From contig WBMW01003121.1 in NCBI GenBank assembly GCA_013396635.1, positions 62,001 to 126,000 of the forward strand: a DNA stretch of 64,000 nucleotides, given 5' to 3'. A model generated the notes under the pieces. It did not search any database. It worked only from the letters and a program-made list of their open reading frames with translations, and was not told the origin of the DNA. The stretch is from Penelope pileata (taxonomy: Eukaryota; Chordata; Aves; Galliformes; Cracidae). This document shows, one piece after another, positions 47,901 to 62,000 of this stretch (position 1 is the stretch's first letter; the number at the start of each line of letters is the position of its first letter). A program made the position numbers and the translations under genes.

Positions 47901-49228
47901 ATGTTTACCTTTGAATGGCATAGAGACAGTGTGTATCATAAGCTATCAAGCTGGCAAAAACTCTCAAAATAAAAATGAAAACTGAAAAGCACTGTGAACA
48001 CAGGGAGTTCAGGAGGCAATTGCACTCTAAAAGCAAAAGCAATGTTCAGAATGGGCAAGAAACTGCATTAGTGGAAGAAAGAAGTATAATCTTCTGTAGC
48101 AATTGAGGGAGTGGGGAAGAAAGGTGAGAAAATTATATTCCTGTCCCCAAAGATAGGTGTCTGAATAGTCTTGGGAGTTCTATTACACTCCTAGCCCTTG
48201 AAATGTTCCCTCAGATCATTATTGAAGAGACAAACTATACTGTTGCAGAGAAATGGGGTGATGTAAGCATCTCCTCATAACCTAAGTCAACAGACTAGTC
48301 ACTGCCTTTGGGGATTATTAAAAAGAATTCTGTTCAAAAGAAGTATGAAATATTATTATGAAATTTCAGTTCAAATACCCCCCTATTGTCTCTTAAATTC
48401 TTATTTAGTTTTACATAATTTTGCTGAGAAGGAAACAAGCCCAGGAGTAGTAGTGATTAAGGCTGTCTACTAGGAACAGGGCTGAACACTAACTCATTTC
48501 ACACAGGCTGTCAGAGGACTCAAACGATAATAACTTCTCGCTACTGCTTTCCTAGTTGAGTCTGAAAGTGATTATCAAGAGATGGAAAAAACATGTCCTT
48601 TCCTTAAGTTTTCCTATTCTTTAATTTTACTATTTCCAAAAGCAGTACATTATTCATTAGATTGAATTTCAGTAGCTTGTTTGTGATATAAATCCCAAGC
48701 CTCAAAAAAAAATAAACCAGCGCTCACAGATATCACTGCATCCATCCAGAATGTTCGCAGCATTGAAGACTGTGCCCAGACATACAATAACCTCCTTGTG
48801 TAGGGTGTTGATAGAGCTGTGGATGTGGTGTGGGGCAGTGGTACTTTATTGTGTGCCTGACAGCCTAGCCCAAAGCGCAAAATCTTGGAGGGAAGCCTTA
48901 CAAATGAAATAGAATTACAAAAACCAGAGAAGTGAGAGTTTATGTGACTTTATCAGTGCACTCAGAACTACAGATGAATTTTTTCAACTAGTGGAGGTGG
49001 CTTAAGCCATGGGGTGTCCTGTCCTGTCCCAGTCATCTGTTTACCCACCCTCATCTACTTCTTGTATTATATGTGTACAAGTAATTTTTTAGCTGTGCCA
49101 AAGAACCAAAGAAGTAAATTGACCCAAAGAAATAACTAAATTAATTCTGCTGTGTTGTTTTATTTAATAACCATTCACAGAGCCACCAGCAAATACTTTG
49201 CTAACATAATACAAACGGAGAGGTGGAA
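47901..49228. other. Unique non-coding DNA
   Basis: No gene or repeat is recognised. A 76-codon minus frame at 48650-48880 has no recognised domain. Confidence 0.5.
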
Positions 49229-49572
49229 CAAGTATTTAAAGGGAGATTATAAACAGGAGAAAAATAAAGATTTTACAAGGGAACATACTGATAGATCAAG
49301 GGGGAATAGTTTTAAGCTAAAGGAGGGAAGATTTAGATTAGATGCTGGGGGAAGTTCTTTGCCGAGAGGGTGGTGAAGTGCTGGAACAGGCTGCCCAGAG
49401 AGGCTGTGGATGCCCCATCCCTGGAGATGTTCAAGGTCAGGTTGGATGGGGCCCTAGGCAACCTGATCTAGTACTAGATCTGGAGGTTGGTAACTCTGCC
49501 TGTGGTAGGGGGATTAGAACTTTGTGATCCTTGGGGTCCCTTCCAACCCAGGCCATTCTATGAGTCTATGAT
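49229..49572 (+). mobile_element. CR1 LINE 3' end
   Basis: A 5'-truncated CR1 beginning at AAGTATTTAAAGGGAGATTA. It includes TTTTAAGCTAAAGGAGGG, AGTGCTGGAACAGGCTGCCC, GAGATGTTCAAGGTCAGG, GGTCCCTTCCAACCCAGG, and a CATTCTATGAGTCTATGAT octamer end. It shares several subfamily-specific blocks with the 35025 copy. Confidence 0.94.
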
Positions 49573-52500
49573 CTCAGACACTTCAACAAGTAATGCAGTT
49601 TCACACTGTAAAAAGTCTGTGTTAGATTTTGTGCACTATGTAAATTCAGACTACAAGAAAGCTTATATTTGTGATGTGTAATAATTTAATTAATGTAATT
49701 TCTCTGTAATAATGCAATTGTTATAAGTTAGAACATAAACTATAAAATCTAGCAATTACAGAGTTATTTATGTCCTATAATGACTATAGCAATTATACTA
49801 CATGTTAAAGTACCATGCAATACCTAAGTTAATTGCCTCTTAGTTTGTACAGCTAGCCTGAAAACAAGGACCCTCTCAATTGTAAGTGTAGATATAAATA
49901 CATTATAACAATGTACATAATGTTTATTAGCTCAGCACATATAAGTAAACAGTTAGAGCAAATCAAATTATTAATGACAAACATCTTTTACACAAATTTA
50001 TCCTCTTTATTGTATCCAGCAGTTTGTTTGTTGTTCCAACTGTCTGACAAACACTTTCTGTATCAAGAGGTCTAATTGGTGAACCTACTTGCAATATAGT
50101 CAAAATCTGTTTCTTGATTGACTATTCTGCCAAGAGGCAGCAAAAATGTGTTATGAGTAGGATAATATATTAGGATTCTGAGGTTCACGTAGCTCTTAGT
50201 GGCAAAGTTTCCACTCAGGCATTTAAAATATGATAGTCACTACATGTAGGCTTAAGCTCTGTAAAGAAAAGGTGAGGCAGGTTAGGCAGACACCTACTTT
50301 TCTTTCTGCTCATCATAAACCTCGACCAGCTGTCACAACACCTTTGTATTGAACCATCTCACCTTTCCAGGCTTGCTTCTGACAGACTTCATCTGGGGTT
50401 AGAGATCTCTCTTCTTCTTTCCTCTTGAGGCTGTAGTCTAAAGAAAGCCCTAACCTCTGTCTGTGATGTGTTAGTAAAGGCAATGTCATGGTTAACTCTA
50501 AGGCTCACAGCGACATTTTTCAGGATTTGTACCAGAGCTGTAGTCCTGTCCTGATCGATATTGCAGGTTTCTGTTTCAGTGCAGGCAGCAAATTCCTCTC
50601 CTAGCCCTAGCCTGGCTTGCTTATCCTAAAAAGAAAGTGTGGAAGCATGCTTATTTTGTGTATGTATTAGTCATTGCATCTCTCTTTTAATTACAATATT
50701 CTGAACTGCTACAGGAGCACTGTCCAGGAGGGCTGCAAATCTGGCTGCCTAGCAGCTATATTACAGATTTAATTAACACATGTTGAGAACTGATGCAAAT
50801 CAGCTGTGCAACCATTCCCTTGCTATTGATGATGACAACCTTATGGAAGCCAAGCTGCAACTCCGCCTCACAGACTGCAATGCAGTAACCATTATTCTAT
50901 TGATCAGCTTTGTCTCAGATGTTATGTGACAAAAAATGTAGTAATCAGGATGACGGGCTTAAAAGATGTAAGCTACTCATAGAGCTTTTGAGGAGAAAAA
51001 GGTTACAGGCATTCAGTGTTACTCAGTGCATCTTTTGAAAGAAAATACAATCTTTTGAATAAAGCAGAATGCCAGAAACAAAAATATGGCATCATAAAAA
51101 CATAGTAAAAGATCTGAGTTTAAAACAAAATGCAGTAGAAAATAAATACTGAAAACAACCACCCAAGAAAAATCATCACTTGTAGAGATTATAGGGAAAA
51201 GAAAAGAATAGATGTGTACTCCTTCTGATCCCAATATGAGAACAACGCCCTCCCAGTTTTCCTGTACAGCTGTTAGTGGCATCACAGGAATGGATGAAGA
51301 GAAAAAGAGTAAATAAAAAAGGAATTGCTATTACACAGTGTTGAGACAATAATACCAGTGTTTAGAAAAAACACCAGAGTAAACATAGCTCAGTGCATTA
51401 CCACAGAAGGAAGATGTGAAAGTATTTTGACCTTAGAAAGTTTTGGTTCTGCTCTGTTCAGAATCATAAATATTCCCATGGATGAATAGCTGAGAAACAG
51501 AACTGTTCCCCTAAGCTAATATGCCATCCTTGAGGTACAGTTACATCGACGTGGAAGAATTGAGTTAATAATAATGCCATGCATGGGGAAACACACACTT
51601 TGACTCGTGTTTTAAATTATTGTTAAGAAGTATTTGAGAAAGACATAGCAATTGTTGAAACTAAATGTGCAGCCATTGTCATAGAGACAATTAGCAAGTG
51701 TGCTGCAATTAAATTAGAAATTGTATGAAAGGATAACTCTAATTAACAGCTCTGGAGGAAGTGAGACAAATTATTTCTGGAATATTTACAGAAATCAACA
51801 ATTAAATGCAAACTAATGAGTCTAAGAAATCCTGTACTGTATCAAGCAATGAATAAAGAGGAGCTTTAAATCGGAAGTAACTGATTTCCTGAATACTAAG
51901 AAAGAGGTTAGAGAGTTACTATAGGTAATTCCCCAAGGGCCTTAGCGAATTGCAGTTTCAAAAAAAAAAAAGAAAGAATATAGAGGGTTCTAATGCTCAG
52001 CTGCTTTACAACAAGAATAGAGTTTAAATTAGTGTTGTAATTTATTAACTGTAAAATACTGTGATATGCACAGCTTTTGAAAAGCAAGCACCAAACTAAT
52101 GAGTACAGTGGGCCTTGTTTAAATAACACACTGTGATAACATCAAACCAACCAAAGAAATTTTTACTTAGGGTTGAAAAGCCATACAGCAAGCTCTCCTG
52201 ACTATAGATTGTTTAGCCAATACGTAAAGTTATATTAGCAGTCTGAGGGTGTGACTTGTTTCCTTACTTTTGAGAGTGTTACTTTTGTTCATTTGTATCA
52301 CCATTATCTTCCCACTGTGCAGATATGAACAGAGCTTTCTTTTGATACAACTCAGCTGTGAGCAACTCCCTCCACAGTGAAAGCATGGAATACTTAAACA
52401 AGTATCTTCATCAGTTATTAACAAGATTTCACTCATGAAATACTCAGGTGTCTTTCCAGCTACAGATGCCAGGCATAAAGCTCCAATCCTCCATGCTGCT

Positions 52501-55500
52501 TTTTGTCTCCTCTAAAAGAATGGATGCATAGTTCCAAAATAAAAACTTTGGTAGATGAAAGATCACATTCATTGACCTCAAGCACAGGATGTGGTGCCAG
52601 TCCCTTTTCTTGAGACTCCTGAGTTATAGTTGTGGCAGGTGAATTTCTCTCAAAATGATTTTTGTTTCTGTATTATTAAATATTATGCATATTCTAGTTT
52701 TACAATGTCATTAAAGAAACTCTTGATATTAAATTCTGATAGTGCAATTTAATTTTTTATGATAAATTTATTAAAATCCTCAAAAACATCATCATTCAAA
52801 GATTTCTAAGAATGACATGTTAGAGGACAAAATAGTTTTGTGTAAGCATAATCTAAGACACTGATGCACTTCAAAAAACTCCAATGAAAGTATACTAAAT
52901 ATTGTACACTAGCATTGGAAACATACAAAAATTGTGGATGTGTTGGTTAAAGTTGCTCAACGAACCATAAACCAAACATTCAACTAGAGGCAACAAAATG
53001 GTAGTACGTTATGTATGCACGTTAAGTATACACCTCCTCTACTACCCATCCACAAACTCAGGTTGTCAGAACAAGTATGAACTAGTTTTGTCCTGAATTC
53101 ATCTAAACTTACAAGTTGTGATCTGGCTTTTTTTTTCTTGAAGCATCTTTAGCAGTGCAGAATCATATTATAAGGCTAATTAATTTTACATCTTTAAGAA
53201 GCACCTGGTTCTTGAAACTAAAGACAAATCTCAGGTTTGTCCTGTTCTAGAAATGTTGGTTTGCTTTGATCCGTTTCACAGAAACATGTGCTGACAAACT
53301 GAGCAGATCTCAGGCCTTTTGTCTGATGCAGAGGGCAACCAATAGTTTGCGTCCACAAAGTGATCATAGACTCTGAAAATCATCCAAACTATCTTCTCGG
53401 AACTGGTCTTTGGATCATGCTAACTCCCAGGAATTGTTTTTTTCCCTTAGGTTCAGAAGGTACTAAAGATAGTCCTAGCAATGTAATTGCATAGACGACT
53501 GGAAGACACTATGTAGAGGGCTGATTTACATGTTAGCTTCAGAAAGAGTGTCAGTATTTAATTTACCAGTGGAGACATGAGACGTAGCTTTATAAAAGGA
53601 TACACACTTTATTCTAGTGCAAAGTTCCACTTTTTTTTTTTCCTTTGAGTAAAGTTAAGCATGTATATGCAAAGTTGCAGCACTGGAATTTTGTCTCATG
53701 AAGCTTTGTGTCTATTGCTGTCATGGTAGTTTTAATAATTGGCTTATGGTGCCATATTTTTACGTGGTTTCACACAAGATATTCTGACCTCAGTATGCAC
53801 ACTTCTGTGTTAATATCGTCATGTAAATAAGAAGAAACAAAATAAATTATTCAAGTTATTTATGTCAAGAATTTATCTAAGAGCAGTCAGTGTATGTATC
53901 AGAGCTTTCAATGACATTTGCAGAATGTAAAGCCTAGTCATTTTGTTTCATCTGAACTGTATTAACAGTCACTTAAACTCCTAAATCTTGTGTTCTGCTG
54001 GACATGTCTATAAAAGTCTACTTATCATGTTTTATTATTTTTTTTCGTGAAATACTGCTTTTCTGGATATCATTCTACTGCAGTTACTTTGTCAATGCTC
54101 AAAGAAAGCAGCACACATACAGCGAAGTACCCCCCTTTCCCTTAAGAGTTTTCACTTCTTAAAAAAAAAAAAAAAAAGGAAAAGGAAAAAGAAAACTTAT
54201 TTTCTATTACTTCTTCTGATGCAGCTGTTCCTGCTCAGTCATCTTGACAATGCAGTGTCATTCCCCCTTCTTGCTAGCTAGGGAAGGAGACAAGGAGACA
54301 CAATGTAAGCAATCATGAGTGCTGAGCATTGGTGTGCAAAAGGTCCTCCACTTACAGCCCACAGGGACACTGCAAGCAAGACAGAATAATTAAGCACAAG
54401 TGAAAGGCATACAACGAAAGCTGGAGCTGGAGGTTTCAGTTGACAGATTTTGTCAGAGGTCAGCTGAAGGTTGCTAACACCAGCCAGTGTACAAAACGTG
54501 AAATGTATTGTAGCTAACTAAGCAGTAAAGAGGGACTACGCTATCCTTCCACCTTTAATTTGTTGACAGATAAGTACACTCACTAGTCTGTCTACAAAGC
54601 TAGTGAACCTACACCAGCAGCATGCTTACCTTTGCTGGCATTGTTTGCAGCTATCAGAAAACTTATTGCACAATTATCTAAATCCGTTATTGGAGTACAC
54701 AAAGGGCAGTTCACCTTCCTTTGAACCACAAGGAACTGGCCACAGCTGGAAGCAGGATGTCTGACATAACAAAACAAAAAACTAAGAAATCAATTCCAGT
54801 GTGATGCACTACAGCTTCAAAAAATTGGTAAAGACATTGCAAAATGATTGTCTAATCAGTAATACCAGCTGCTGAGCTTGAAAGAGCCTGATGATTCTGA
54901 TGCTGTTCTCCTTTGCTATAATTTACGCAGCTCTGGTATCTCTCTCCTGTCTGAAGCACAGCATGGTTTCAGAAAATTTTATCCAGCACCCACTCAAACA
55001 AGTGGAATTTTCCTGTCTGGACATAAGAGTAATGGTGTAAGAATAAATAACTTAAAATGCCTGCAGTACTGGTGACATTTCCAGGGCTCCAAAATTTTTG
55101 ACACCATTGAATGTATAATACTCAATCAACAGCACAAAGTGTTCTCATTTTCTACCATTAGCTACATTAGGCCTCTAATTTACATAGTTCTTGTTCTCCC
55201 TCCAAAAGATATCTCTCTCTCTTTCCATTAACTAGATATATAATAGAGGCTTCTAGGTGTAGTCCTTTGAGTTGTACCTGTTAGGAATAAAAATCCAAAA
55301 GTGGATTTTTTTTAAATAAAATATACTTCAAGATATAAATATAAGACTGAGTTCATTTCTAGCATGAAGAACAACTTTTGTTTTTGCAAAATTGCCTTTT
55401 TTTCTGATCAAGAATGAATTTTTCTGCCGTTTCCTACATTAGCCATCTGAAATGTAAACTACAGATGAAAGTTTCAAAATAGTTTTTATTGTAGTCTAAT

Positions 55501-55931
55501 TTTAGAACTTTTATTACTAAATGCCTATCTTGTGCATCCAGGTAAGCTAACAATCTAGGTTGGCTTTATAGCTCAGAGAGAGAAACAGAAATTTCTACAG
55601 AAAAACTTTTCTCATCTTGAACTAAACACGCTGTTTCTCTTCACTGCCTGTAAAAGCAGTCCCCACAACTAGGAGAGAAGCTTTAGACAGGATCTCTGCT
55701 GCAGGTAATTCTATATGAGATGAATCTCATCTTCTGCTCAAGAGAATGTAGTTGTTGAGACAAAATCAATTTTAAAACTCTAAAGGAACATGTAGTGTCC
55801 AGGTATATAATTTAAAAATCTATAGAGTTTAACAGAAGTCCATTAAAATACATTATAATAAATTTCAGCAGGTAAGAAATTCCAAACATATTTTCACATG
55901 TAACCTTGCCTGACAATGGGTCTCGGTGAGC
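49573..55931. other. Unique AT-rich non-coding DNA
   Basis: No gene or transposon is recognised in more than 6 kb. Simple runs include A12 at 51960-51971 and A17 at 54161-54177. A candidate conserved element is listed separately. Confidence 0.6.
51540..51810. other. Candidate conserved non-coding element
   Basis: Dense transcription-factor-like motifs without repeats: GCCATTGTCATAGAGACAAT (SOX-type CATTGTC and its partial inverse), CAATTAGCAAG, GCAATTAAATTAGAAATTG and CTCTAATTAACAGCTCTGG (homeodomain cores with an E-box-like CAGCTC). No coding potential is seen. Evidence is composition only. Confidence 0.27.
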
Positions 55932-56031
55932 CATCCCCAGGGAGCTATCAGGTGCCTGGGGCTGTCCCCAGTTTCCCGGCTCATGGCTGGTGTGTCCCAG
56001 CTTCCCAACTCCAGGAAACTACCAGTGCACC
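55932..56031 (+). repeat. GC-rich degenerate tandem block
   Basis: About 100 bases of C/G-rich DNA in an AT-rich setting, made of roughly three related units of 30-36 bases that begin ATCCCCAGGGAGC, CCCCAGTTTCCCGGC and CCCAGCTTCCCAACTC. CpG is rare, so it is not a CpG island. It is possibly a minisatellite remnant or part of an unrecognised repeat. Confidence 0.5.
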
Positions 56032-59000
56032 TTGACCAGCACCTTGATTTTTTCAGTGAAGAATTTATTTTTGACTGAAATCTTTTCCATAGGAAAATGT
56101 TTAATGATTAATAATTCAAATGATTAAAATGATCCAAAATGACCCAAATGATCCATCCACATTTATAAATTGTTTCATGTATATTTATTTGAGAATCTTA
56201 GTTGAGATTATCTGCACAAAATCAGATCAAAAAGATATGTTACAAATAGACTTAATTGGTCTAAAATCAGCTTTAACTGAGCATGCTGTAGATAAATTTG
56301 TGTCTGTAAAGAGGACAGAATATTTTACTGGAGTCAATGCAAGAATGAATAGAACTTACTTGAAACACATATTCAATTTTTTAACAGACACAGTTCTGGG
56401 ATGCACTGTGCATTCACCCATGAAACTAACATGAGGATACCACTTTGTTCGAGTTACCCACACAGATCACGTGCTTACAGTCTGATTAGATTTGTCCCAC
56501 TGCAATTAATACAGCAGGACAAATTTCAAATAGCAATTGGACTGCAAATGACTATTCACATTTTATACGTCATATTTATTACAACAAATCAAGCAAATGC
56601 CTTAAATCCAAAATCCTCTTATACCAATACATACAGGGGAGCCTAAAGTGATTAACAAGCATTCCTCAAAACTTGAAGCAAGTTTATCAATGTCCCTGGG
56701 TACAGAAAAAGAGTCAATCTCCCAGGCTAAAAATCAAGATTGAAAATGGGAGATTTATCACTGATCTTTGTATAAAATACAGTCCTGAACACATGACTCT
56801 TGAGAGGCAGCTGCCACCCAATCACATAAAAATGTGGATTACGCTGTCAATCAACTCCTGCATGCTTAATGCATCTATAAAGATAGTAATCTCAGTGACA
56901 GTAGAACAGAGGAATCCTTAGAGGATTTTAAGTGGAAACAACGCAGGGAAACTGATCACAGAAGGCTATCTGGGGGGAAGGAACCTAGAAGGAGCTATGC
57001 ATTTTAGGACTCTGCACTTGCTATTTAATTGCAAAAGATACTCAGAACTAAATCATTTTAAAAGGGAAAGAGTTTGACTTGAGCATAAGTTCAACTTGTG
57101 CTAGGCTATCAGTACTGAAGGCAGACTATTCTGTTCAGAAAAAAACTGTAGATGATCATTTACATACTAGACAAACATACAGAAACAAAGAGTGGTTCCA
57201 GAAACTAGGAAGGTATATCAAGTGAAGATTCACTTCATCTTCCTGTGCTATGGAACTCTTTTGCTGTCATCACTGATCACAGCGTGGTCTGAAATTTTCT
57301 GAGTGGTTACCCTGTCATATAACCATGCTTTAAATTCATTAAATATTGTGGGCTATGAAGATTTCACTCTTAGTCATTGCATTTGAAACTTTGAAATTCA
57401 AACACCATGGGGTATTTTTTACTTAACAGGAGATGTCTAGACTGAAGGAGGAATCACCATTTGCAGTCTGTAATTCTGGGAGCAGAAACAGGGCATATCA
57501 TTTTTATTCCTGAGACCTTTTGCCTCTCAGTTTGCTTCTGCTTCTCACTCTCTGTGCTGGTTCTTTCTTTCTGTTCTGTGCATCTCCATAACTTGTTCTG
57601 GAAACAGAACCAAGGGAGTGAGAGTAAAATAGACATTTCTACACAGGGACAGTATGAGAGAAAATAGGAAAAACCAGGGAAAGGTACGGCTCTTGCTTCT
57701 AAAGATTACTCAGTGCCTTACAGAATTCTTTAAAGATCATTTATTATAACCACCAAAAAAACAACACACAGCTTTTGTCTCACTGCTTTTCCACCTTAGA
57801 TTCAAGGTCTAATCAGCATGACAGTAGTATGTGTGCTAGGTGGTATACATACTTTTTTTAACAGTAAGAACCAGCATCTAGTTGCTCTGGATGTGGTACA
57901 GTCAATATAACAAAGAGATACCTTTATTTCAAGGATCCTGAAATGAAAAAGTAAAAATTACATTTTATGTGTATCTGAATAGAAAAATCTCCTATTTTCT
58001 TCATTAGTCTTTTGTTGAATTATTTGGAGGATGACTTAAAAATAGAAAAGAAGTTACATTTAAGCAAAGCTGTAAACAACAACCAACCATGAGCACATTT
58101 ATGAGCTAAACACAAGAAAACTATACATGGTGCCCTTTGTTGAGCAGTGCATGTGAAGAACATGATTTAAAAACCTACTTAATGCTTGCTAATCAAGTAG
58201 TTAGTGCCAACAATAAGCTACTGGATAAAACTGTTGCATGTTAATGATCTTCAAGAAGTTACATCATTACAAAACGTGTGCAAATCACAATGTGAAATTG
58301 TTTAGTGAGAACAACTCACTAGGGAGAACAAAAGTAAATGTGAACTTGCACAAATTACTTAACAGTAAAAGAGTTACTTTACAAATCTCTTCACAAAATA
58401 TTTCAAGTAAAAAATATACTAAATTCTATTAAGAATTTAAGCCACCTTCTGCTATATGTACAAGACAGAAAATATTTTAAAACTTCATAATTAAATAATT
58501 TTTCAATATAGAGGAGTAATGAATAAGTAACAGAAGTATGGACTTGAATATTCCTTGTAATTTTGCATGATAAAAACAAAAACAAAAAGAGATTTGAAAA
58601 ACTATAAGCTGTGCAAACAGCTATTTATTCTCTGTTTAAAAAAAAAAAAAGCAAGTAAAGCTTATCAAAAAGAACAGAAATTCTTAGGTCAGAAAATAAT
58701 TTTAAGCTTAAAAGGGAACACAATGAAGAAAGACAGGAACCTCCAGGCTTTCCTTCATAAGATACTTATATTTAACCAAGTTTTTTGTTAAAAGATATTA
58801 ACACTGGAATTGAAACTGCCCTTTAAATGAATGGTGTAGTACAGGTATATCTCAAGGCAACATTTTCTGGATGATGCATAAATTATATAGAAACTCTGGC
58901 ATACATTGCAAATAGTGTCTATTTTAGTTTTCATCTAGCTTGGGTTGAAATACTGATCCTATCATAAAATAGCCATATTTACATGAAGGCAAAAAGGAAA

Positions 59001-62000
59001 TTTCTTTGGAAAGCATGAAGTAAATTGAAAATCATAACCTGGAGCATGAGGCCAATATCAGTGACTGAAGATTAAAATGACTATAAAACCTTTGCTTCAT
59101 CATGCAATGCTCTACATATTAATTGAAAATTATCTGGAAAACATAACTAGTACATTAGTACATAGTTTATTCACTAATATCTGTTTAGATATCTATGTAG
59201 GAACAGAATAAACTGACTACACTGTGGGACAACTTAAAAAAAATACTTCTGTTGTGCTTCTTGTTAAAATGAATAAGCATGCACTCAGTAATTTCATGGC
59301 TAGAATAGCAGTGATTCTATTCTGAGAGAGAATATTATATAATCAGTGAAAAATCAGTCTTCTGGGAAGAGTAAGCATTGAAGTTTCTTGGCAAAACAGA
59401 ATAATTTTTCTTTCCATGCTATAAATAACCATTAAAAAGAAAATAATGCCTCCACAAGGCTGCTCTGTTAAATAAAAAAAATAGACTTGATATTTATGTA
59501 GAGTTGATTGGAAGTCAAAACCAATCATTTTCTGCTGACAGTGATTTCTTTTCCAATGTTAGTGAAGTGGTTGTTGTCTCCAGCACATGAAAACAAGTAG
59601 AGAAAAGCTACATTTCATTAAGAACCATGACTGTTAAACAACTGACAGTCTGATTTCTTGGGGTGCTTGAGATGACCATGTTTTCCTTTTTTCATCTGTA
59701 TTTTAATAAACATGAGATTAAAAAAAAAAAAACAGATGCAAAAGTCTGCAAAGGCTATGTAGATGTGAAGTTGAACATAAATGAAAAGGCATGTTAAATT
59801 ATTACCATGAATCATACAGTACTACTGAAACACTGTACAGTGTCATTTTTTTTTAAGTGTAGCTCCATGCTTCCATATATCAGAAAGGTAGTCTGCTATG
59901 ATGGTACAAAAAATGTAGTGACATTCTACCACGAACAGCTCACAGTCCTACCAAACAGTGAGCAATGAAAAGAAGTGGCAGAGATATGTTGGTATTTCTT
60001 AGTTGGCCCTGGAAGTACTATGTCTTGCCTCTCCTCCTCTGCTGCACACAACATCTCCAGTAATTGAGTATCAGGGAGCTTCTTGAACTCTTCTGTTACT
60101 ACCACTCAACTTAGAACATTAAAGGGTTGATGACCTTTATATAATGGGGCTTCTGTGCCATTTCATACAAGAGTGGTAGTTGCACCCAGGAACTGAGAGA
60201 CAAAAGTTTAATTTCCAGCTCTGTCTCAGACCTTAAAATTCCCACCTCACAGCTTCCAAAAGTGCCTCAAGTCCTTATGGACTTGACAAAAGGAGAGCCA
60301 GGTTTCCCTGTGCCACTTCTGAAGCTATTTTCTTCTGATTAGAATAACTGTCAGTATAGCAGATCAAAAAAATGACTCTCAAGCCTATTGATTAGATAAC
60401 TTATTAGGAAAGGAGAGATCTGACTTTGGTTTCTTCTGCTCAAACTGTTTTCATTTTCAGCAATAAGCAAATATATAACTGAATTAAATAAATATTAATG
60501 GAATACAGAAATACAAGACTCACTTTCTACTGCAGTCAATCCCATCATAAAGAGTCTGTTCTCATAACATCCGTACAGCTGACAAAACAAAGCACAAGCC
60601 AAAATCATATTCGAGATTCAATAGCACAGTCATTAAACTATGCAGAATTTGTCTTAGAAGTCACATAAAAAGTAATAGGCAACACCATTCGAACTGTGTG
60701 CATGTAGAAGCAGAACAGAAGACTTAAGTAAAACTAAAGTCACTTATTTTTCTTGATGTGAATAAATCACCTGATACTACTGAGCAGCTCAGAAAAAGTC
60801 CCATACTCATACTGCTGGCAGGAATCAATTCAAACTGCAATAAAAAAATCTGTGTGACAGTAATAAATCTATGTGGTATATTCCTCCTCAATAAGATTTC
60901 AGACATTTCATTCTCTTTGAAGCAGTGAAAATTTCAGGCAGAAAAATCCAGCTATAGGAAACAAAGTTCACTTAGTTAGGTATACATAGACACACTAGTA
61001 ATTATTCTCCATGTAGTAGGAAACCACAATATGTTAGTTCTTGCACTGGTATTTCAATATATGTATACAAGAACTTATATAAAGCACTCAATCATCAAGT
61101 AAGTAAACATGAAGGACAATCTCTGATATATAGTAGTATTTAAACAACATGTGGAACCTTCATTATCACGTGAATTTCTTGAGATGCCTTATATTTTTTC
61201 AGTTAGCAGCCTGAATCAGCGTATTCTACTCTTTCTCCAAATGTTCTTCATCAGTGAATGTATCCTGTGTGTGGCTTTGCCTGGTGAACCAATGGAAACA
61301 AAACTTTTATTTTTGTGTCTCTATTAAAACCTCTTTTTTCAAATCTTTAAGAAATCTGCCGGCTGGGCTGTCCTGCAAATTAATTTTTTTATTGTCTCCC
61401 TACATACAAATTAATCAGGCATTTTAGGTGGGAAATGTAGATGCAGGCAGCTGGTTGATTGTTAACCAATGTACAGGATATGGGTTGATTACACGTATTT
61501 CACAATCTTATTGGGAACAAAAGGAAGCTGTCCGTTTAACAGGAACAAAAAGTACTGTTTGACAGGGAAGATAGCAGCATTTTCTTTGATAAAGGATATA
61601 GTTCATTCTTTGTGTGCTTGCAATCTTTCTAGTTTTTGCTAGTTCATCTGCCAAATGATAGCTCTCTATGACATGAAATAATTACATAATCCTTCAGAAA
61701 TCCTATACAAAGGCTTCATTCCAAATCCAACATTAGCGGTGATCACTGTAGCAGAATGTAGACATGAGGAATGCTACTCTTTTGACTAACAATCTGCCCA
61801 CTTGAAATATTTAATTGAAATGTCAGTCAGTGTCCATTAACTGCAGTAGCCATTATATACACAGAAGTGGGTCTCCCTCTGGAGGACTTAAAATCACTTG
61901 CCTCTGCTCACTAACTATACAGAGAATGTTAACACTTACCCTAGGGTGATTGCTTCTCTGTACCCCTAAAATTCAGGCAAAATTAGTTTCTTAAATTAGA

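Noticed and set aside
48650..48880. Possible processed pseudogene fragment (76 codons, minus)
   Set aside because: No parent gene recognised and no poly(A) tail or target duplication.
54878..55075. 65-codon frame as a possible exon
   Set aside because: No recognised homology and no convincing splice signals at either edge.
55908..56047. CpG island or promoter
   Set aside because: GC-rich but with very few CpG and no transcription-start features or adjacent exon.
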